64,000 bases of DNA from Bacillota bacterium (GTDB taxonomy: Bacteria; Bacillota; Sulfobacillia; JAJZYS01; JAJYTV01): the NCBI GenBank assembly GCA_021799275.1, contig JAJZAT010000013.1:18767-82766 (forward strand). Direction: 5' to 3'. Shown here piece after piece: positions 17,272 through 25,568 of this stretch. Below the pieces are notes generated by a model. It did no database searches. It saw only the letters and a program-made list of their open reading frames with translations, and was not told the DNA's origin. Both the position numbers and the translations under genes were made by a program. Every line of letters begins with the position of its first letter. Positions within the stretch are counted from its first letter, which is position 1.

Positions 17272-18144
17272 TCAGTGGAGAAACTCCCCGATCACCGCCC
17301 GGAACGCCTCCTGCTCCTCCAGGTGCGGGTAGTGATTGCTCTCCTCGAAGAGGGCGAGTCGGGAACCCGGTATGAGCCGGTGGATCTCCTCGGAGCACCA
17401 GGCTGGACACTGGACATCATGCCGCCCGACCGCCACCAGCGTTGGGATGCGGATCAGCCCCAGACTTGCGCGCAGGTCGAACGCGGGGTAGTCGATTCGC
17501 GAGAAATGGTCGAGCCTAGGGACGGCCATCATCTTAGAGACGTCCCCGCGGAAGTACTCGCCGTAGCGCTCGGGATGGTGGAGCGAGAGCGCGGTGCGTC
17601 TGGCCGTGAGGCGCGCCCGCTCTTCGTCGGAGAGGCCCGGCGCCTTCAGCCGTTCGATCAGGTCCTGCATCTCCTGAAAGCGCGGGTGCCCGGGATGATA
17701 GATGCAGTCGGGGCCTTGGTTGTACCTGCGCGAGGCCGCCGCGCCCACCACGACGAGACGCCTGAGCGCGGACTGGGCATGCACCGCGTAGTGCAGGCCC
17801 AGCATGCCGCCCGTCGAGTGGCCGGCGAAATCCCACCCGTCCAAGCCCAGTTCCGACCGGATGGACTCGAGATCCGCCACCGCAGCGGTCATGCCGAGTT
17901 CCTCGGGATCCCCGGACCAGTCCGATCCACCCGCGCCGCGCAGGTTCACGAGGAAGACCTCGCGCAAAGGGGCGAAGGCGGCCGCAAAGCGGTCGCCTGT
18001 CGCGTTGTAGGCCGAGTAGAGATGCGTCACCGCGAGCGGTTGTCCGCTGCCCCGCCGGAAGATCTCAAACCGTCCGCGCGGCGTCCGGACGATCTCCCGC
18101 CGCCACGGACCGGGAACGTCGGATGGGGCGCCCGGCCGCGCCAC
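17272..18144 (-). CDS. Alpha/beta-fold hydrolase
   Basis: This 290-residue protein shows the alpha/beta hydrolase nucleophile elbow GHSTGGMLGLHYA, a catalytic Asp in LVAVGRHDVQCP and a C-terminal His in FEESNHYPHLEE. It resembles proline-iminopeptidase and haloperoxidase-type hydrolases (NLRGAGGSDWSGDPE), but the substrate cannot be assigned. It starts with GTG five bases after the pepF stop and is probably co-transcribed with it. Confidence 0.85.
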   Translation of the reverse strand: MARPGAPSDVPGPWRREIVRTPRGRFEIFRRGSGQPLAVTHLYSAYNATGDRFAAAFAPLREVFLVNLRGAGGSDWSGDPEELGMTAAVADLESIRSELGLDGWDFAGHSTGGMLGLHYAVHAQSALRRLVVVGAAASRRYNQGPDCIYHPGHPRFQEMQDLIERLKAPGLSDEERARLTARRTALSLHHPERYGEYFRGDVSKMMAVPRLDHFSRIDYPAFDLRASLGLIRIPTLVAVGRHDVQCPAWCSEEIHRLIPGSRLALFEESNHYPHLEEQEAFRAVIGEFLH

Positions 18145-18149
18145 GGTCG

Positions 18150-19949
18150 CTAGTTCCGCCCGGCGAGGTCGTCGACCACCGCCTGGAAACTCGCGAGGCC
18201 ATGCCCCAGCGTGGACTCCTCCATCAGGTCGACGCCGGCACGCTCAAGAATCGGCAAGGGATCGTCGCCGCCGCCAGAGCCGAGGAACCGGAGGTAGCGC
18301 TCGGCCGCCTGGGGTCCCTCGCGCAGCACCGCCTGCGAGAGCGCGGCGGCCGCGATGAAGCCCGTGGCGTACTGGAAGACGTAGTAGCCCATGTAGAAGT
18401 GGGGGATCCTCGCCCACTCGAACGTCCCCGCCTCGTCGATCTCGAGGTCCGGTCCGTAGTAGAGCCTCAGGAGGTCGCCGTAGGTCTCCTGCAGGAATTC
18501 CGCCGTCAGGGCGCCTCCCGCCTCCACCCGCTCGTGCGCCTTGAGTTCGAACTCGGCGAAGAGGGTCTGGCGGAAGACGGTTCCGAGGAACTTCTGCGCG
18601 AGGTCGTCCCGGAGATCGGTCTGCTCGAGCTCGTTGGTCGTGGTGCGCAGAAGGTGCTGCAGCAGCAGGTGCTCGTTCGTCGTGGACGCGATCTCCGCGA
18701 GGAAGATCGGGTACTGGGCGTTGCGGAACGTCTGGCCCTCGCGCGAGAGGATGGAGTGCATGGAGTGCCCGGCCTCGTGCACCAGCGTGAAGACGCTGTC
18801 GCGGGTGCCGGTGAAACTCATCAGGATGTACGGGTGCACGTCGTAGACGTCCATCGAGTACGCGCCGGATCGCTTGCCCTGGTTCTCGTACACGTCGACG
18901 AAGCGGTCGTTTAGGATGTGCGAGAGTCCCTCGAGGTAGTGGTCGCCGAGCGGACTGAGGCCCGCCCGCGCCATCGCCTGCGCCTCCTGCCAGCTGTAGT
19001 GCTTCTCCGGGAGATCGAGCACCGGCGGGTAGAGGTCGTAGAAGTGCATCCGGTCGACACCCAGCTTCCCGCCGCGCCAGGCCACGTAGCGGTGCAGGGA
19101 GGGAAGCGCCGCGTGCACGGCGTCGATCAGGCGGAAGTAGAGCTCGCGCGGCAGGTTGCGCCCGTCGAGGGCGGCCTCCAGAGCCGAAGGGTAGTGCCGT
19201 ACGCGCGCGGCCGTCACGGCGGTGCGCATCTGCTGGTCCAAGGTCGCGGCGAAGGTGTGGCGGTGTTCCTCGTAGGCCTTGTGCATGTTGAGGTACGCCG
19301 TCTGACGCAGCCGCCGATCCCGGGATTCCATGTACTGGCCGTAGCGGCCGTGGCTCAGCGGCATCGGCTCGCTCCCGCTCGTCTCCGCGTCCTTGAACCG
19401 CAGGTCGGCGTTCGCCAGCTGTCCCGCGATCGTGTCGGCGTTGCCGAGGACCGGCGAGAACGCGGCGAGGAGGGCCTCCTCCCCTGGCGCCAGGACATGC
19501 CGGCGCTGCCGCTCGATCTCCTTCAGGGTGTGGGCGTAATCCTTCAGTTCCGGCGTCGCGCGCCGCATCGCGTCGAGCCGCCCACCCGGCAGCGCGACGA
19601 GCTCCGGCACCAGGAACGCCGTGGCCTCGCCGGCCTGCGCCGCGAGGGCCTGGGCTTTCGCCACCATCTCGGTGCCCTTCGGATCCTGCGTGTCCTGGTC
19701 GTGGTGGAACATGCCGTACGCCCAAATCCGCTCCAGGCGCCGCCCGATCTCGTCCTCCGCCCGCAGCGCGGCGAGCACCCGCCCGCCGCTCTCGCCGAGC
19801 GTGCCCCGGAACGCTTCAAACCCGCCGCAGAGTTCCGAAACCTCTCCGAGCGCGGCCTGCCAAGCCTCGTAGCTCGGGTAGAGGTCCTGCAGGTTCCACT
19901 GCAGGGCGGGATCCATCTCGTTTCGCTTCCTGACCTCGACTGTCGCCAT
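18150..19949 (-). CDS. pepF: Oligoendopeptidase F (M3 family)
   Basis: The 599-residue zinc metallopeptidase cleaves medium-size peptides in the cytoplasm. The zinc motif is TLVHEAGHSMHS with the third ligand in AEIASTTNEHLL about 25 residues later, as in PepF/M3B enzymes. The ATG at 19949 is preceded by GGAGGAGG. The upstream 250 codons that remain open in this frame run antisense through the threonine dehydratase gene and are not coding. Length fits the family. Confidence 0.95.
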   Translation of the reverse strand: MATVEVRKRNEMDPALQWNLQDLYPSYEAWQAALGEVSELCGGFEAFRGTLGESGGRVLAALRAEDEIGRRLERIWAYGMFHHDQDTQDPKGTEMVAKAQALAAQAGEATAFLVPELVALPGGRLDAMRRATPELKDYAHTLKEIERQRRHVLAPGEEALLAAFSPVLGNADTIAGQLANADLRFKDAETSGSEPMPLSHGRYGQYMESRDRRLRQTAYLNMHKAYEEHRHTFAATLDQQMRTAVTAARVRHYPSALEAALDGRNLPRELYFRLIDAVHAALPSLHRYVAWRGGKLGVDRMHFYDLYPPVLDLPEKHYSWQEAQAMARAGLSPLGDHYLEGLSHILNDRFVDVYENQGKRSGAYSMDVYDVHPYILMSFTGTRDSVFTLVHEAGHSMHSILSREGQTFRNAQYPIFLAEIASTTNEHLLLQHLLRTTTNELEQTDLRDDLAQKFLGTVFRQTLFAEFELKAHERVEAGGALTAEFLQETYGDLLRLYYGPDLEIDEAGTFEWARIPHFYMGYYVFQYATGFIAAAALSQAVLREGPQAAERYLRFLGSGGGDDPLPILERAGVDLMEESTLGHGLASFQAVVDDLAGRN

Positions 19950-20096
19950 GTCAAGCCTCCTCCATCCCTTGCTAGGATTCTTCCACCAACTGTCCATGCA
20001 TCCTGCGTCGCCTCCGGCAGGATGCGGCGACCCCCGCGAGAAGTCTTGGAGCAACACCCCGAAGGGAGGTGGCGCGCCGATCCAGCGCGCCCGGCC

Positions 20097-21050
20097 ATGG
20101 CTAACGCTCCAGTACCATCGCTGTCGAGCATCGAGGAAGCCGCCCGGCTGATCGCGCCCGTTCTGTTGCCGACACCGCTTCTCCCCGCGCGCGCCGACGG
20201 ACTCCAGGGCCTCCGCCTCAAGCCGGAGAACCTGCAGCGCACCGGCTCCTTCAAGATCCGCGGCGCCTACCACAAGCTGACCCGCTCCCTCGAGGACGCG
20301 AAGGCGCACGGCGTCGTGGCCTATTCGTCCGGCAACCATGGCCAGGCCGTGGCCTGCGCCGCCGCCATGCTCGGCTGCCGGGCCACGATCGTGATGCCCG
20401 AGGGCGGCGTCGTCGAGAAGCGCCTCGGCGTCGAAGCCTACGGCGGCAAGGTTGTGCTGTGCCAGGGAGGTTCCGACGAGCGGCGGCGGATCGCCGAGGA
20501 ACTGGCCGCGAGCGACGGTCTCGTGCTGGTCCCGCCCTACGACGACATCGACATCGTCCAGGGACAGGCCAGCGTCGGGCTCGAGATCGCGAGGGCGTTT
20601 CCCGACGTGCGCCAGGTGCTCGTGCCGGTCGGCGGCGGCGGTCTTTTGAGCGGAAGCGCCAGCGCCTTGAAGGCGATCCTGCCGGGCGTCCGGGTGGTCG
20701 GCGTCGAGCCCGAAGGTGCCAACGACCTCTACCTCGGTTTCGCCCGCGGCGAGCACGTCTCGCTCGACACGATCGACACCGCCGCCGACGGCCTGCGCAC
20801 GCAGTCGGTCGGCAACGTCAACTACGCGATCCTGAAGGCCACGGTGGATGAGGTGGTCACCGTGTCCGAGGAGGAGATTCTCGCGGCCGTGCGGGCCCTG
20901 CTCTGGCGCGAGAAGCTGGTCGTGGAGCCTTCGGGGGCCGTCGCCTATGCCGCGTTCATGTCCGGCAAGGTCGCTCGGGACCTGCCGAGCGCCGCCGTGC
21001 TCTCGGGCGGCAACATCTCCCGCGACTACATGCGTCGGGTCGTCGGCTGA
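20097..21050 (+). CDS. Threonine/serine dehydratase (short, catabolic type)
   Basis: This 317-residue PLP enzyme deaminates threonine to 2-oxobutyrate or serine to pyruvate. The Schiff-base Lys is in TGSFKIRGAY, the substrate loop is SSGNHGQAVA, the phosphate-binding glycine loop is VPVGGGGLLSG and the ring-binding Ser is in VLSGGNIS. There is no C-terminal ACT regulatory domain, so it resembles TdcB/short IlvA. I chose the ATG at 20097; the nearest strong purine site is about 27 bases away, so the start is less certain. It leads a three-gene run with an EamA exporter and a CBS-ACT protein. Confidence 0.9.
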   Translation: MANAPVPSLSSIEEAARLIAPVLLPTPLLPARADGLQGLRLKPENLQRTGSFKIRGAYHKLTRSLEDAKAHGVVAYSSGNHGQAVACAAAMLGCRATIVMPEGGVVEKRLGVEAYGGKVVLCQGGSDERRRIAEELAASDGLVLVPPYDDIDIVQGQASVGLEIARAFPDVRQVLVPVGGGGLLSGSASALKAILPGVRVVGVEPEGANDLYLGFARGEHVSLDTIDTAADGLRTQSVGNVNYAILKATVDEVVTVSEEEILAAVRALLWREKLVVEPSGAVAYAAFMSGKVARDLPSAAVLSGGNISRDYMRRVVG

Positions 21051-21052
21051 AC

Positions 21053-21988
21053 GTGCCGGGGAGCGTCCGCGGCATCCTGCTCGTGTTCCTCGCGGCGAGC
21101 CTCTGGGGCCTCAGCGGCACGGCCGCGCAGCTGCTCTTCACCCATGACGGCTTCTCGCCGCTCTTCCTCGTGGTCGTGCGGCTCTGGGGCGCCGCCGTGA
21201 TCCTCATGCTGGCCCTCGCGCTGCGCGGGCCGAGGCGTCTTGCGGTCCCGTGGCCAGATCTCGGCCGCCTCGTGATCTTCGGCCTCTTCGGCTTCCTGCT
21301 CGTGCAGTTTTCCTACTTCTTCGCGATCGCGCGCATCGGCGTCGCCATGGCGACCTTCCTGCAGTACCTGGCCCCATCGCTGATCGCGCTCTTCTTCGTC
21401 GTCAGCGAGCGGCGCGCCCCGGCGCCGACCGAGGCGCTGGCCCTCGTTCTGGCCCTCGGCGGCACGATTCTGCTCGTGCTCGGCCACGGCGGCCTGAGTC
21501 TCGAGCCGATCGGTCTCCTCTTCGGACTCCTCTCGGCGTTCAGCCTCGCCTTCTACACGATCTATCCCAGCGGTCTCATACGCCGGCGCGGCGCCTTCGT
21601 CACCACGGCCTACGGCTTCCTCTTCGGGGCCGTCGCCGCCAGCGTTCCCTGGCCGCTCTGGCTTCACGGCATCGGCCAGGTGACGGCGGGCAGCCTACTT
21701 CTCATCGCCTTTGTCGTTGTGCTCGGCACCTTGGTGCCGTTTGCCCTGTACATCTATGCCCTGACCCACGTGCGCCCCACCGTCGTCGGCATCGCGGCGA
21801 CGGCCGAGCCGCTGTCGGCCGCGGTCAGCGCGTTCCTCGTGCTGGGTCAGGCCCTGACCTGGCCACAATACGTCGGCGGCGCGCTGATCTTGGGCGCGAT
21901 GCTGGCCCTTGCGCGGCAAAACGGCAGGAGCGAGGCCGGCGAAGCAGAACCCACCCCAGTAACCGCAGGCGGGAGGCCTGATGCCTGA
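21053..21988 (+). CDS. EamA-family (drug/metabolite) transporter
   Basis: The 311-residue protein has ten hydrophobic segments arranged as two EamA repeats, with SLWGLSGTAAQLLF in the first helix and LVPFALYIYALTHVRPTVVG in the second repeat. It begins with GTG two bases after the dehydratase stop and overlaps the next start, so it is in an operon. Export of an amino acid or its product is a reasonable inference from that context. Confidence 0.88.
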   Translation: MPGSVRGILLVFLAASLWGLSGTAAQLLFTHDGFSPLFLVVVRLWGAAVILMLALALRGPRRLAVPWPDLGRLVIFGLFGFLLVQFSYFFAIARIGVAMATFLQYLAPSLIALFFVVSERRAPAPTEALALVLALGGTILLVLGHGGLSLEPIGLLFGLLSAFSLAFYTIYPSGLIRRRGAFVTTAYGFLFGAVAASVPWPLWLHGIGQVTAGSLLLIAFVVVLGTLVPFALYIYALTHVRPTVVGIAATAEPLSAAVSAFLVLGQALTWPQYVGGALILGAMLALARQNGRSEAGEAEPTPVTAGGRPDA

Positions 21989-22596
21989 TGTTGCTCGGAG
22001 CCCTGATGCTGCCTCTGGACCGCTCGCTGATTTCCCCCGTGGCAACGCTTGGTGAAGCCTACACGCATCTCCTGGACGCGCAGCTCACGTGCCTTGTGCT
22101 CGACGAGCAGCCGCGCGGGCGCATCGTGCGCATGCGCAGCATTCTCGAACACCTTGCCGGCTCCGTGATGCACGGCATGAAGGCCGACCCCGACCGCCCG
22201 ATCGCCACGATCGCGGAACACGTCGAGACTTTGCCCGAGTCCGCGCCCATCGAACTCGCGGCCAAGGCGCTCTGGCGCCGGCCGAGCCGGGCCGTGCTGG
22301 TGGCGGACGGACAGGGCGACGTGGTCGGCCTGCTCGGCTGGCCGCAGCTCAATCACTTCTTCGACGAGATCCTCGACATCGACTACGCGACCCGCCTGCA
22401 TTTCCACGTCGGCGACCGTCCGGGCGAGATGGCCCGCGCCCTCGCGGCGGTGGCGGGGGCGGGCGCCAACGTGCAGGCCACGTACCTCTCGCATCCGCAC
22501 GGCGACCAGCGCTTCGGCACCATCTACGTGCCGGACGAAGCGGCCGTATCCGCCCGTGACGCCCTCAAGGGGGCGGGCTTCCGCCTGATCGACTGA
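21988..22596 (+). CDS. CBS-domain plus ACT-domain protein (AcuB-like)
   Basis: This 202-residue protein seems to hold CBS-type segments (PIATIAEHVETLPESAPIEL, then SRAVLVADGQGDVVGLLGW) followed by a C-terminal ACT domain (HFHVGDRPGEMARALAAVA). AcuB-like proteins with this layout are thought to sense adenine nucleotides and amino acids. The ATG at 21988 overlaps the exporter stop; an alternative ATG at 22006 has a closer GGAG. With the dehydratase and exporter next door, a regulatory role in amino-acid breakdown is plausible (inference). Confidence 0.75.
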   Translation: MLLGALMLPLDRSLISPVATLGEAYTHLLDAQLTCLVLDEQPRGRIVRMRSILEHLAGSVMHGMKADPDRPIATIAEHVETLPESAPIELAAKALWRRPSRAVLVADGQGDVVGLLGWPQLNHFFDEILDIDYATRLHFHVGDRPGEMARALAAVAGAGANVQATYLSHPHGDQRFGTIYVPDEAAVSARDALKGAGFRLID

Positions 22597-22610
22597 ACGC
22601 GATCCCGTGC

Positions 22611-22644
22611 CAGGGCGCCCGTGGCAAAAGCCGCGGGCGCCCTG
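22611..22644. terminator. Strong hairpin between convergent genes
   Basis: CAGGGCGCCCG and CGGGCGCCCTG form an 11-base-pair perfect stem with a 12-base loop between the CBS-ACT gene and the M32 peptidase gene, which converge. No T-run follows, so termination in both directions is probable but not certain. Confidence 0.55.
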
Positions 22645-22669
22645 ATTCCGCGTCTGCGCCCGGTCTCGA

Positions 22670-24172
22670 TCAGAGACCGTAGAGCTCGCTGAACTTGCCC
22701 TCGATATAGGCGAGGTACGGACGGGTGGTGAGTCCCTGCCCGGTCGCCTTGCGCAGGAAGCCGTCCGTCGTTTCGCGCGAGCCGAGCTGGTGCAGCTCCC
22801 GGCGCAGGAAGCCGAGCAGCGGCGCGAAGTCGCCCTGGGCGATGCGCTCCGGCAGGTCCCCGATCGTCCGCCCGGCCGCTTCCCAGACCTGGGCCGATAC
22901 GACGTTGCCCACGCTGTAGCCGATGAAGCCACCCAGGCCGCCCGTCCAGTGGATGTCCTGCAGGGCTCCCACGAGATCGTCGGGCGGCACGACGCCGAGG
23001 TATTCCTGCATCTTCGCCCGCCAGGCCTCCGGCACGTCCCGTGCGGCGAGCTCGCCCCGCATCAGGGCCCGCTCGACCTCGAAGCGCACCGCGATGTGCA
23101 GGTTGTAGGTCACCTCGTCCGCGTCGACGCGGATCAGCGAAGGTTCGACGTAGTTGACGGCCCGGTATATGTCCTCGACGCTCACCTGACCGAACTGGCT
23201 GGGGAACGCGGCCTGCGCCTTGGGCAGGAAGTAGCGCCAGAAGGGGCGCGAACGGCCGACGAGATTCTCCCATAGGCGCGACTGGGACTCGTGCACGCCG
23301 CTGGAGATGGCCTGCCCGAGGGGCGTGCGCGCCCACTCGGCGGGGAGTCCCTGCTCGTAGAGCCCGTGTCCGCCCTCGTGCAAGGTGCTGAAGAACGCGG
23401 ACGCGAACGTGTCCTCGCTGATGCGCGTGGTGATGCGGACGTCGCCGACGCCGAACGAGGTCGTGAAGGGGTGGATCGAGCGGTCCTGGCGGCCGCGGCT
23501 GAAGTCGAAGCCGAAGGCCGTGATCGCCTCGAGGCCGAGCCGCCACTGCGTCTCGTCGGCGAAGTGGCCGTAGAGGATGCTGCGGTCGACCCGCTCCTTG
23601 TGCTCGGCGATCGCCTCCACGAGCGGCACAAGGCTCGCCTTGAGCTCCCCGAGCAGGTCGGCGGCGACCTTCGTCGTCATGCCGGGTTCGGACAGGTCGA
23701 GCAGGGCGTCGTACGACTCCTCGGGGTAGCCGAGCGCCTCGGCGATCTCGCGGCTCAGGTCGACCATCTTCGCGAACGCGGGCGCGAACACCGAGAAGTC
23801 CTTCGCGGCCCGGGCGGCCACCCAGGACTCGTACGCCTCCGTCGTGAGGCGCATCTGCCGCGCGACGAGCTCCTGCGGCAGCTTCGTCGCCTGGTCGTAG
23901 GCGCGCTGCACCGTGCGCAGGAGGGCGTGCCGGACATCACCTTCGGGCGCACCCCGCACCTCCTCGGCGAACGCCCGCAGGACGTCGCCGAACTCGGGGC
24001 TCACGAGCCGCTCGTGCGCCAGCGACGCGAGGGTGGCCAGCTGCTCGCCGCGGCCCTGGTTGCCGCCCTGCGGCATGTAGGTCATCTGGTCCCAGCCGAG
24101 CACGGCCGCCGCGCGCTCGATGTCGTCGATCTCGAGAAGCCGCTTCGTCAACTCCGCAAGCCGATCTGTCAA
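22670..24172 (-). CDS. M32 carboxypeptidase (carboxypeptidase Taq type)
   Basis: This 500-residue zinc carboxypeptidase removes C-terminal residues from peptides. The metal motif HEGGHGLYEQG and the family's second motif SGVHESQSRLWEN are both present. The TTG at 24172 behind GAAGGGG gives exactly the usual length; an upstream open extension to 24247 overlaps the divergent zinc-ribbon gene and looks non-coding. The gene stands alone on the minus strand. Cytoplasmic peptide turnover is the likely role. Confidence 0.93.
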   Translation of the reverse strand: MTDRLAELTKRLLEIDDIERAAAVLGWDQMTYMPQGGNQGRGEQLATLASLAHERLVSPEFGDVLRAFAEEVRGAPEGDVRHALLRTVQRAYDQATKLPQELVARQMRLTTEAYESWVAARAAKDFSVFAPAFAKMVDLSREIAEALGYPEESYDALLDLSEPGMTTKVAADLLGELKASLVPLVEAIAEHKERVDRSILYGHFADETQWRLGLEAITAFGFDFSRGRQDRSIHPFTTSFGVGDVRITTRISEDTFASAFFSTLHEGGHGLYEQGLPAEWARTPLGQAISSGVHESQSRLWENLVGRSRPFWRYFLPKAQAAFPSQFGQVSVEDIYRAVNYVEPSLIRVDADEVTYNLHIAVRFEVERALMRGELAARDVPEAWRAKMQEYLGVVPPDDLVGALQDIHWTGGLGGFIGYSVGNVVSAQVWEAAGRTIGDLPERIAQGDFAPLLGFLRRELHQLGSRETTDGFLRKATGQGLTTRPYLAYIEGKFSELYGL

Positions 24173-24239
24173 GCCGGTCGCCCCTTCCGCTTGCCTTGCT
24201 TCCCGACCCGGGATACCTTCGACAGGAGAGGTGCGAGAC

Positions 24240-24407
24240 GTGTCCATCGAACTGCCAGGCCCTGAGACACCGCATCCCGAAGCCCCGCCTGCGCTCTCGC
24301 CAGGTCAGCTTTGCCCCAACTGCCAGCTCGCGCGCCTCGTCGCGGAGCCGCGCGGTCAGGTGAGCTGCCCGCTCTGCGGCTTCACGACCGCTCCGCCCTG
24401 CACCTGA
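24240..24407 (+). CDS. Small zinc-ribbon protein
   Basis: The 55-residue product has two cysteine pairs, LCPNCQLARL and SCPLCGFTT, spaced as in zinc ribbons of small bacterial proteins, after a Pro/Glu-rich N-terminus. The GTG start at 24240 has AGGAGAGG eight bases upstream, which makes a real gene likely despite its size. It diverges from the M32 peptidase. Function unknown; nucleic-acid binding is only a possibility. Confidence 0.65.
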   Translation: MSIELPGPETPHPEAPPALSPGQLCPNCQLARLVAEPRGQVSCPLCGFTTAPPCT

Positions 24408-24416
24408 TGAGGCGTC

Positions 24417-24435
24417 GGTCGGCCGTGCGCCGACC
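24417..24435. terminator. Hairpin between convergent zinc-ribbon and P1 peptidase genes
   Basis: GGTCGGC and GCCGACC form a seven-base-pair stem with a five-base loop shortly after the zinc-ribbon stop. It lacks a strong T-run. Confidence 0.4.
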
Positions 24436-24492
24436 AGAGTTCTTCCGCCCCGCCGGGGCGATCCCCTGCCGAGGGAACGCCCCTGGGCCCGC

Positions 24493-25533
24493 CTAGCGTT
24501 GCCCGAGCAGCCTCAGCGTCTCCTCGAGCGGCAGCGCGGGCACGACGCGCCCGAGCCGCCCGCGGGTGGTCTCCGCCATCGCGAGCGCGTTGAGAATGGC
24601 CTCTTCCGTCGCCTCCGCCACCGCGTGGAACGCGGCGCTCGCCAGGCGCCCGCCGTCTAGGTGCGCCGGCCTCGCGTCTGCAGCGGTCGAGAAGGCGATC
24701 GCGATGTCGCCGCTCCCGTGCGACGCGACCGACCCCAGGCGCGCGAGCCCGAAGGCCGTCCGCCGCGCCAGGCGCTCGAGCGAGCGGGCATCCCAGGGCA
24801 GGTCGGTCGCGACGACCATGATGATCGAGCCGTCGGGAGGCCGGAAGTCTAGAGGCCGCAGGTGACGCCCAAGAGGCACGCCCAGGATGGTGAGGTCCTC
24901 GGCGGAACCGAAGTTCGCCTGCACGAGAACCCCCACGGTGCAGCCGCTGCTCCCGACGAGCCGCGACGCTGTGCCGATGCCGCCCTTCCAGCCGCAGCAG
25001 ATCATGCCCCGGCCACCCCCGACCGCGCCCTCTGGCACCGGTCCGGAAACGGCGGCCTCGATGGCCGCGAGCGCGTGCTCCGGGCGGACCGCCAGCTGGC
25101 GCAGGTCGTTGAGGTAGCCGTCGTTGCACTCCCCCGCCACGACGTTCGGCGTTGGCAGTCCGTTGCCGACGCCGGGTTCCTGCTGCATCAGATAGCGGAT
25201 GCCACCCTCGAGGGCGGCCCCCACGGCGAACGTGTTGGTCAGCAGGATCGGCGCCTCGAGCTCGCCGAGCTCGTCGACCTGCACGAGCCCCGCCGTCTTG
25301 CCGAAGCCGTTGATGACGTGGCTTGCCGCCCGCAGCTTGGTGGCTGGCATCGCCCCCCCATGCGGCACGATGGCCGTCACGCCGGTGCAGATGGAATCTC
25401 CGCCGCCCTCCTGTCCCAAGGTCACGTGCCCCACCCGCACCCCCTGGACATCGGTGATGGCGTTCCACGGGCCCGGCTGCAGCACGCCGACCGGCACGCC
25501 AAGCTCGCGCAGCCTCTTCCTGACCTCGGCCAT
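24493..25533 (-). CDS. P1 (S58) family peptidase, DmpA-like
   Basis: The 346-residue protein belongs to the self-processing P1/DmpA aminopeptidase family. N-terminal NAITDVQGVRVGHVTL, the glycine-rich GGGRGMICCGWKGGIGTASR region and the nucleophile region SVASHGSGDIAIAF are all seen. Family members are cleaved just before the catalytic Ser and remove N-terminal residues from small peptides, D-amino-acid or beta-peptide substrates. The gene follows addA on the same strand after a short gap. Its start (MAEVRKRL) is ATG. Confidence 0.92.
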   Translation of the reverse strand: MAEVRKRLRELGVPVGVLQPGPWNAITDVQGVRVGHVTLGQEGGGDSICTGVTAIVPHGGAMPATKLRAASHVINGFGKTAGLVQVDELGELEAPILLTNTFAVGAALEGGIRYLMQQEPGVGNGLPTPNVVAGECNDGYLNDLRQLAVRPEHALAAIEAAVSGPVPEGAVGGGRGMICCGWKGGIGTASRLVGSSGCTVGVLVQANFGSAEDLTILGVPLGRHLRPLDFRPPDGSIIMVVATDLPWDARSLERLARRTAFGLARLGSVASHGSGDIAIAFSTAADARPAHLDGGRLASAAFHAVAEATEEAILNALAMAETTRGRLGRVVPALPLEETLRLLGQR

Positions 25534-25568
25534 CTCAGGCTCTCCCTCCGGCGGTCTTCGTTCGCTCT

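Noticed and set aside
18918..20096. Long frame upstream of the threonine dehydratase start
   Set aside because: It is antisense to pepF and lacks homology; the PLP enzyme begins near 20097.
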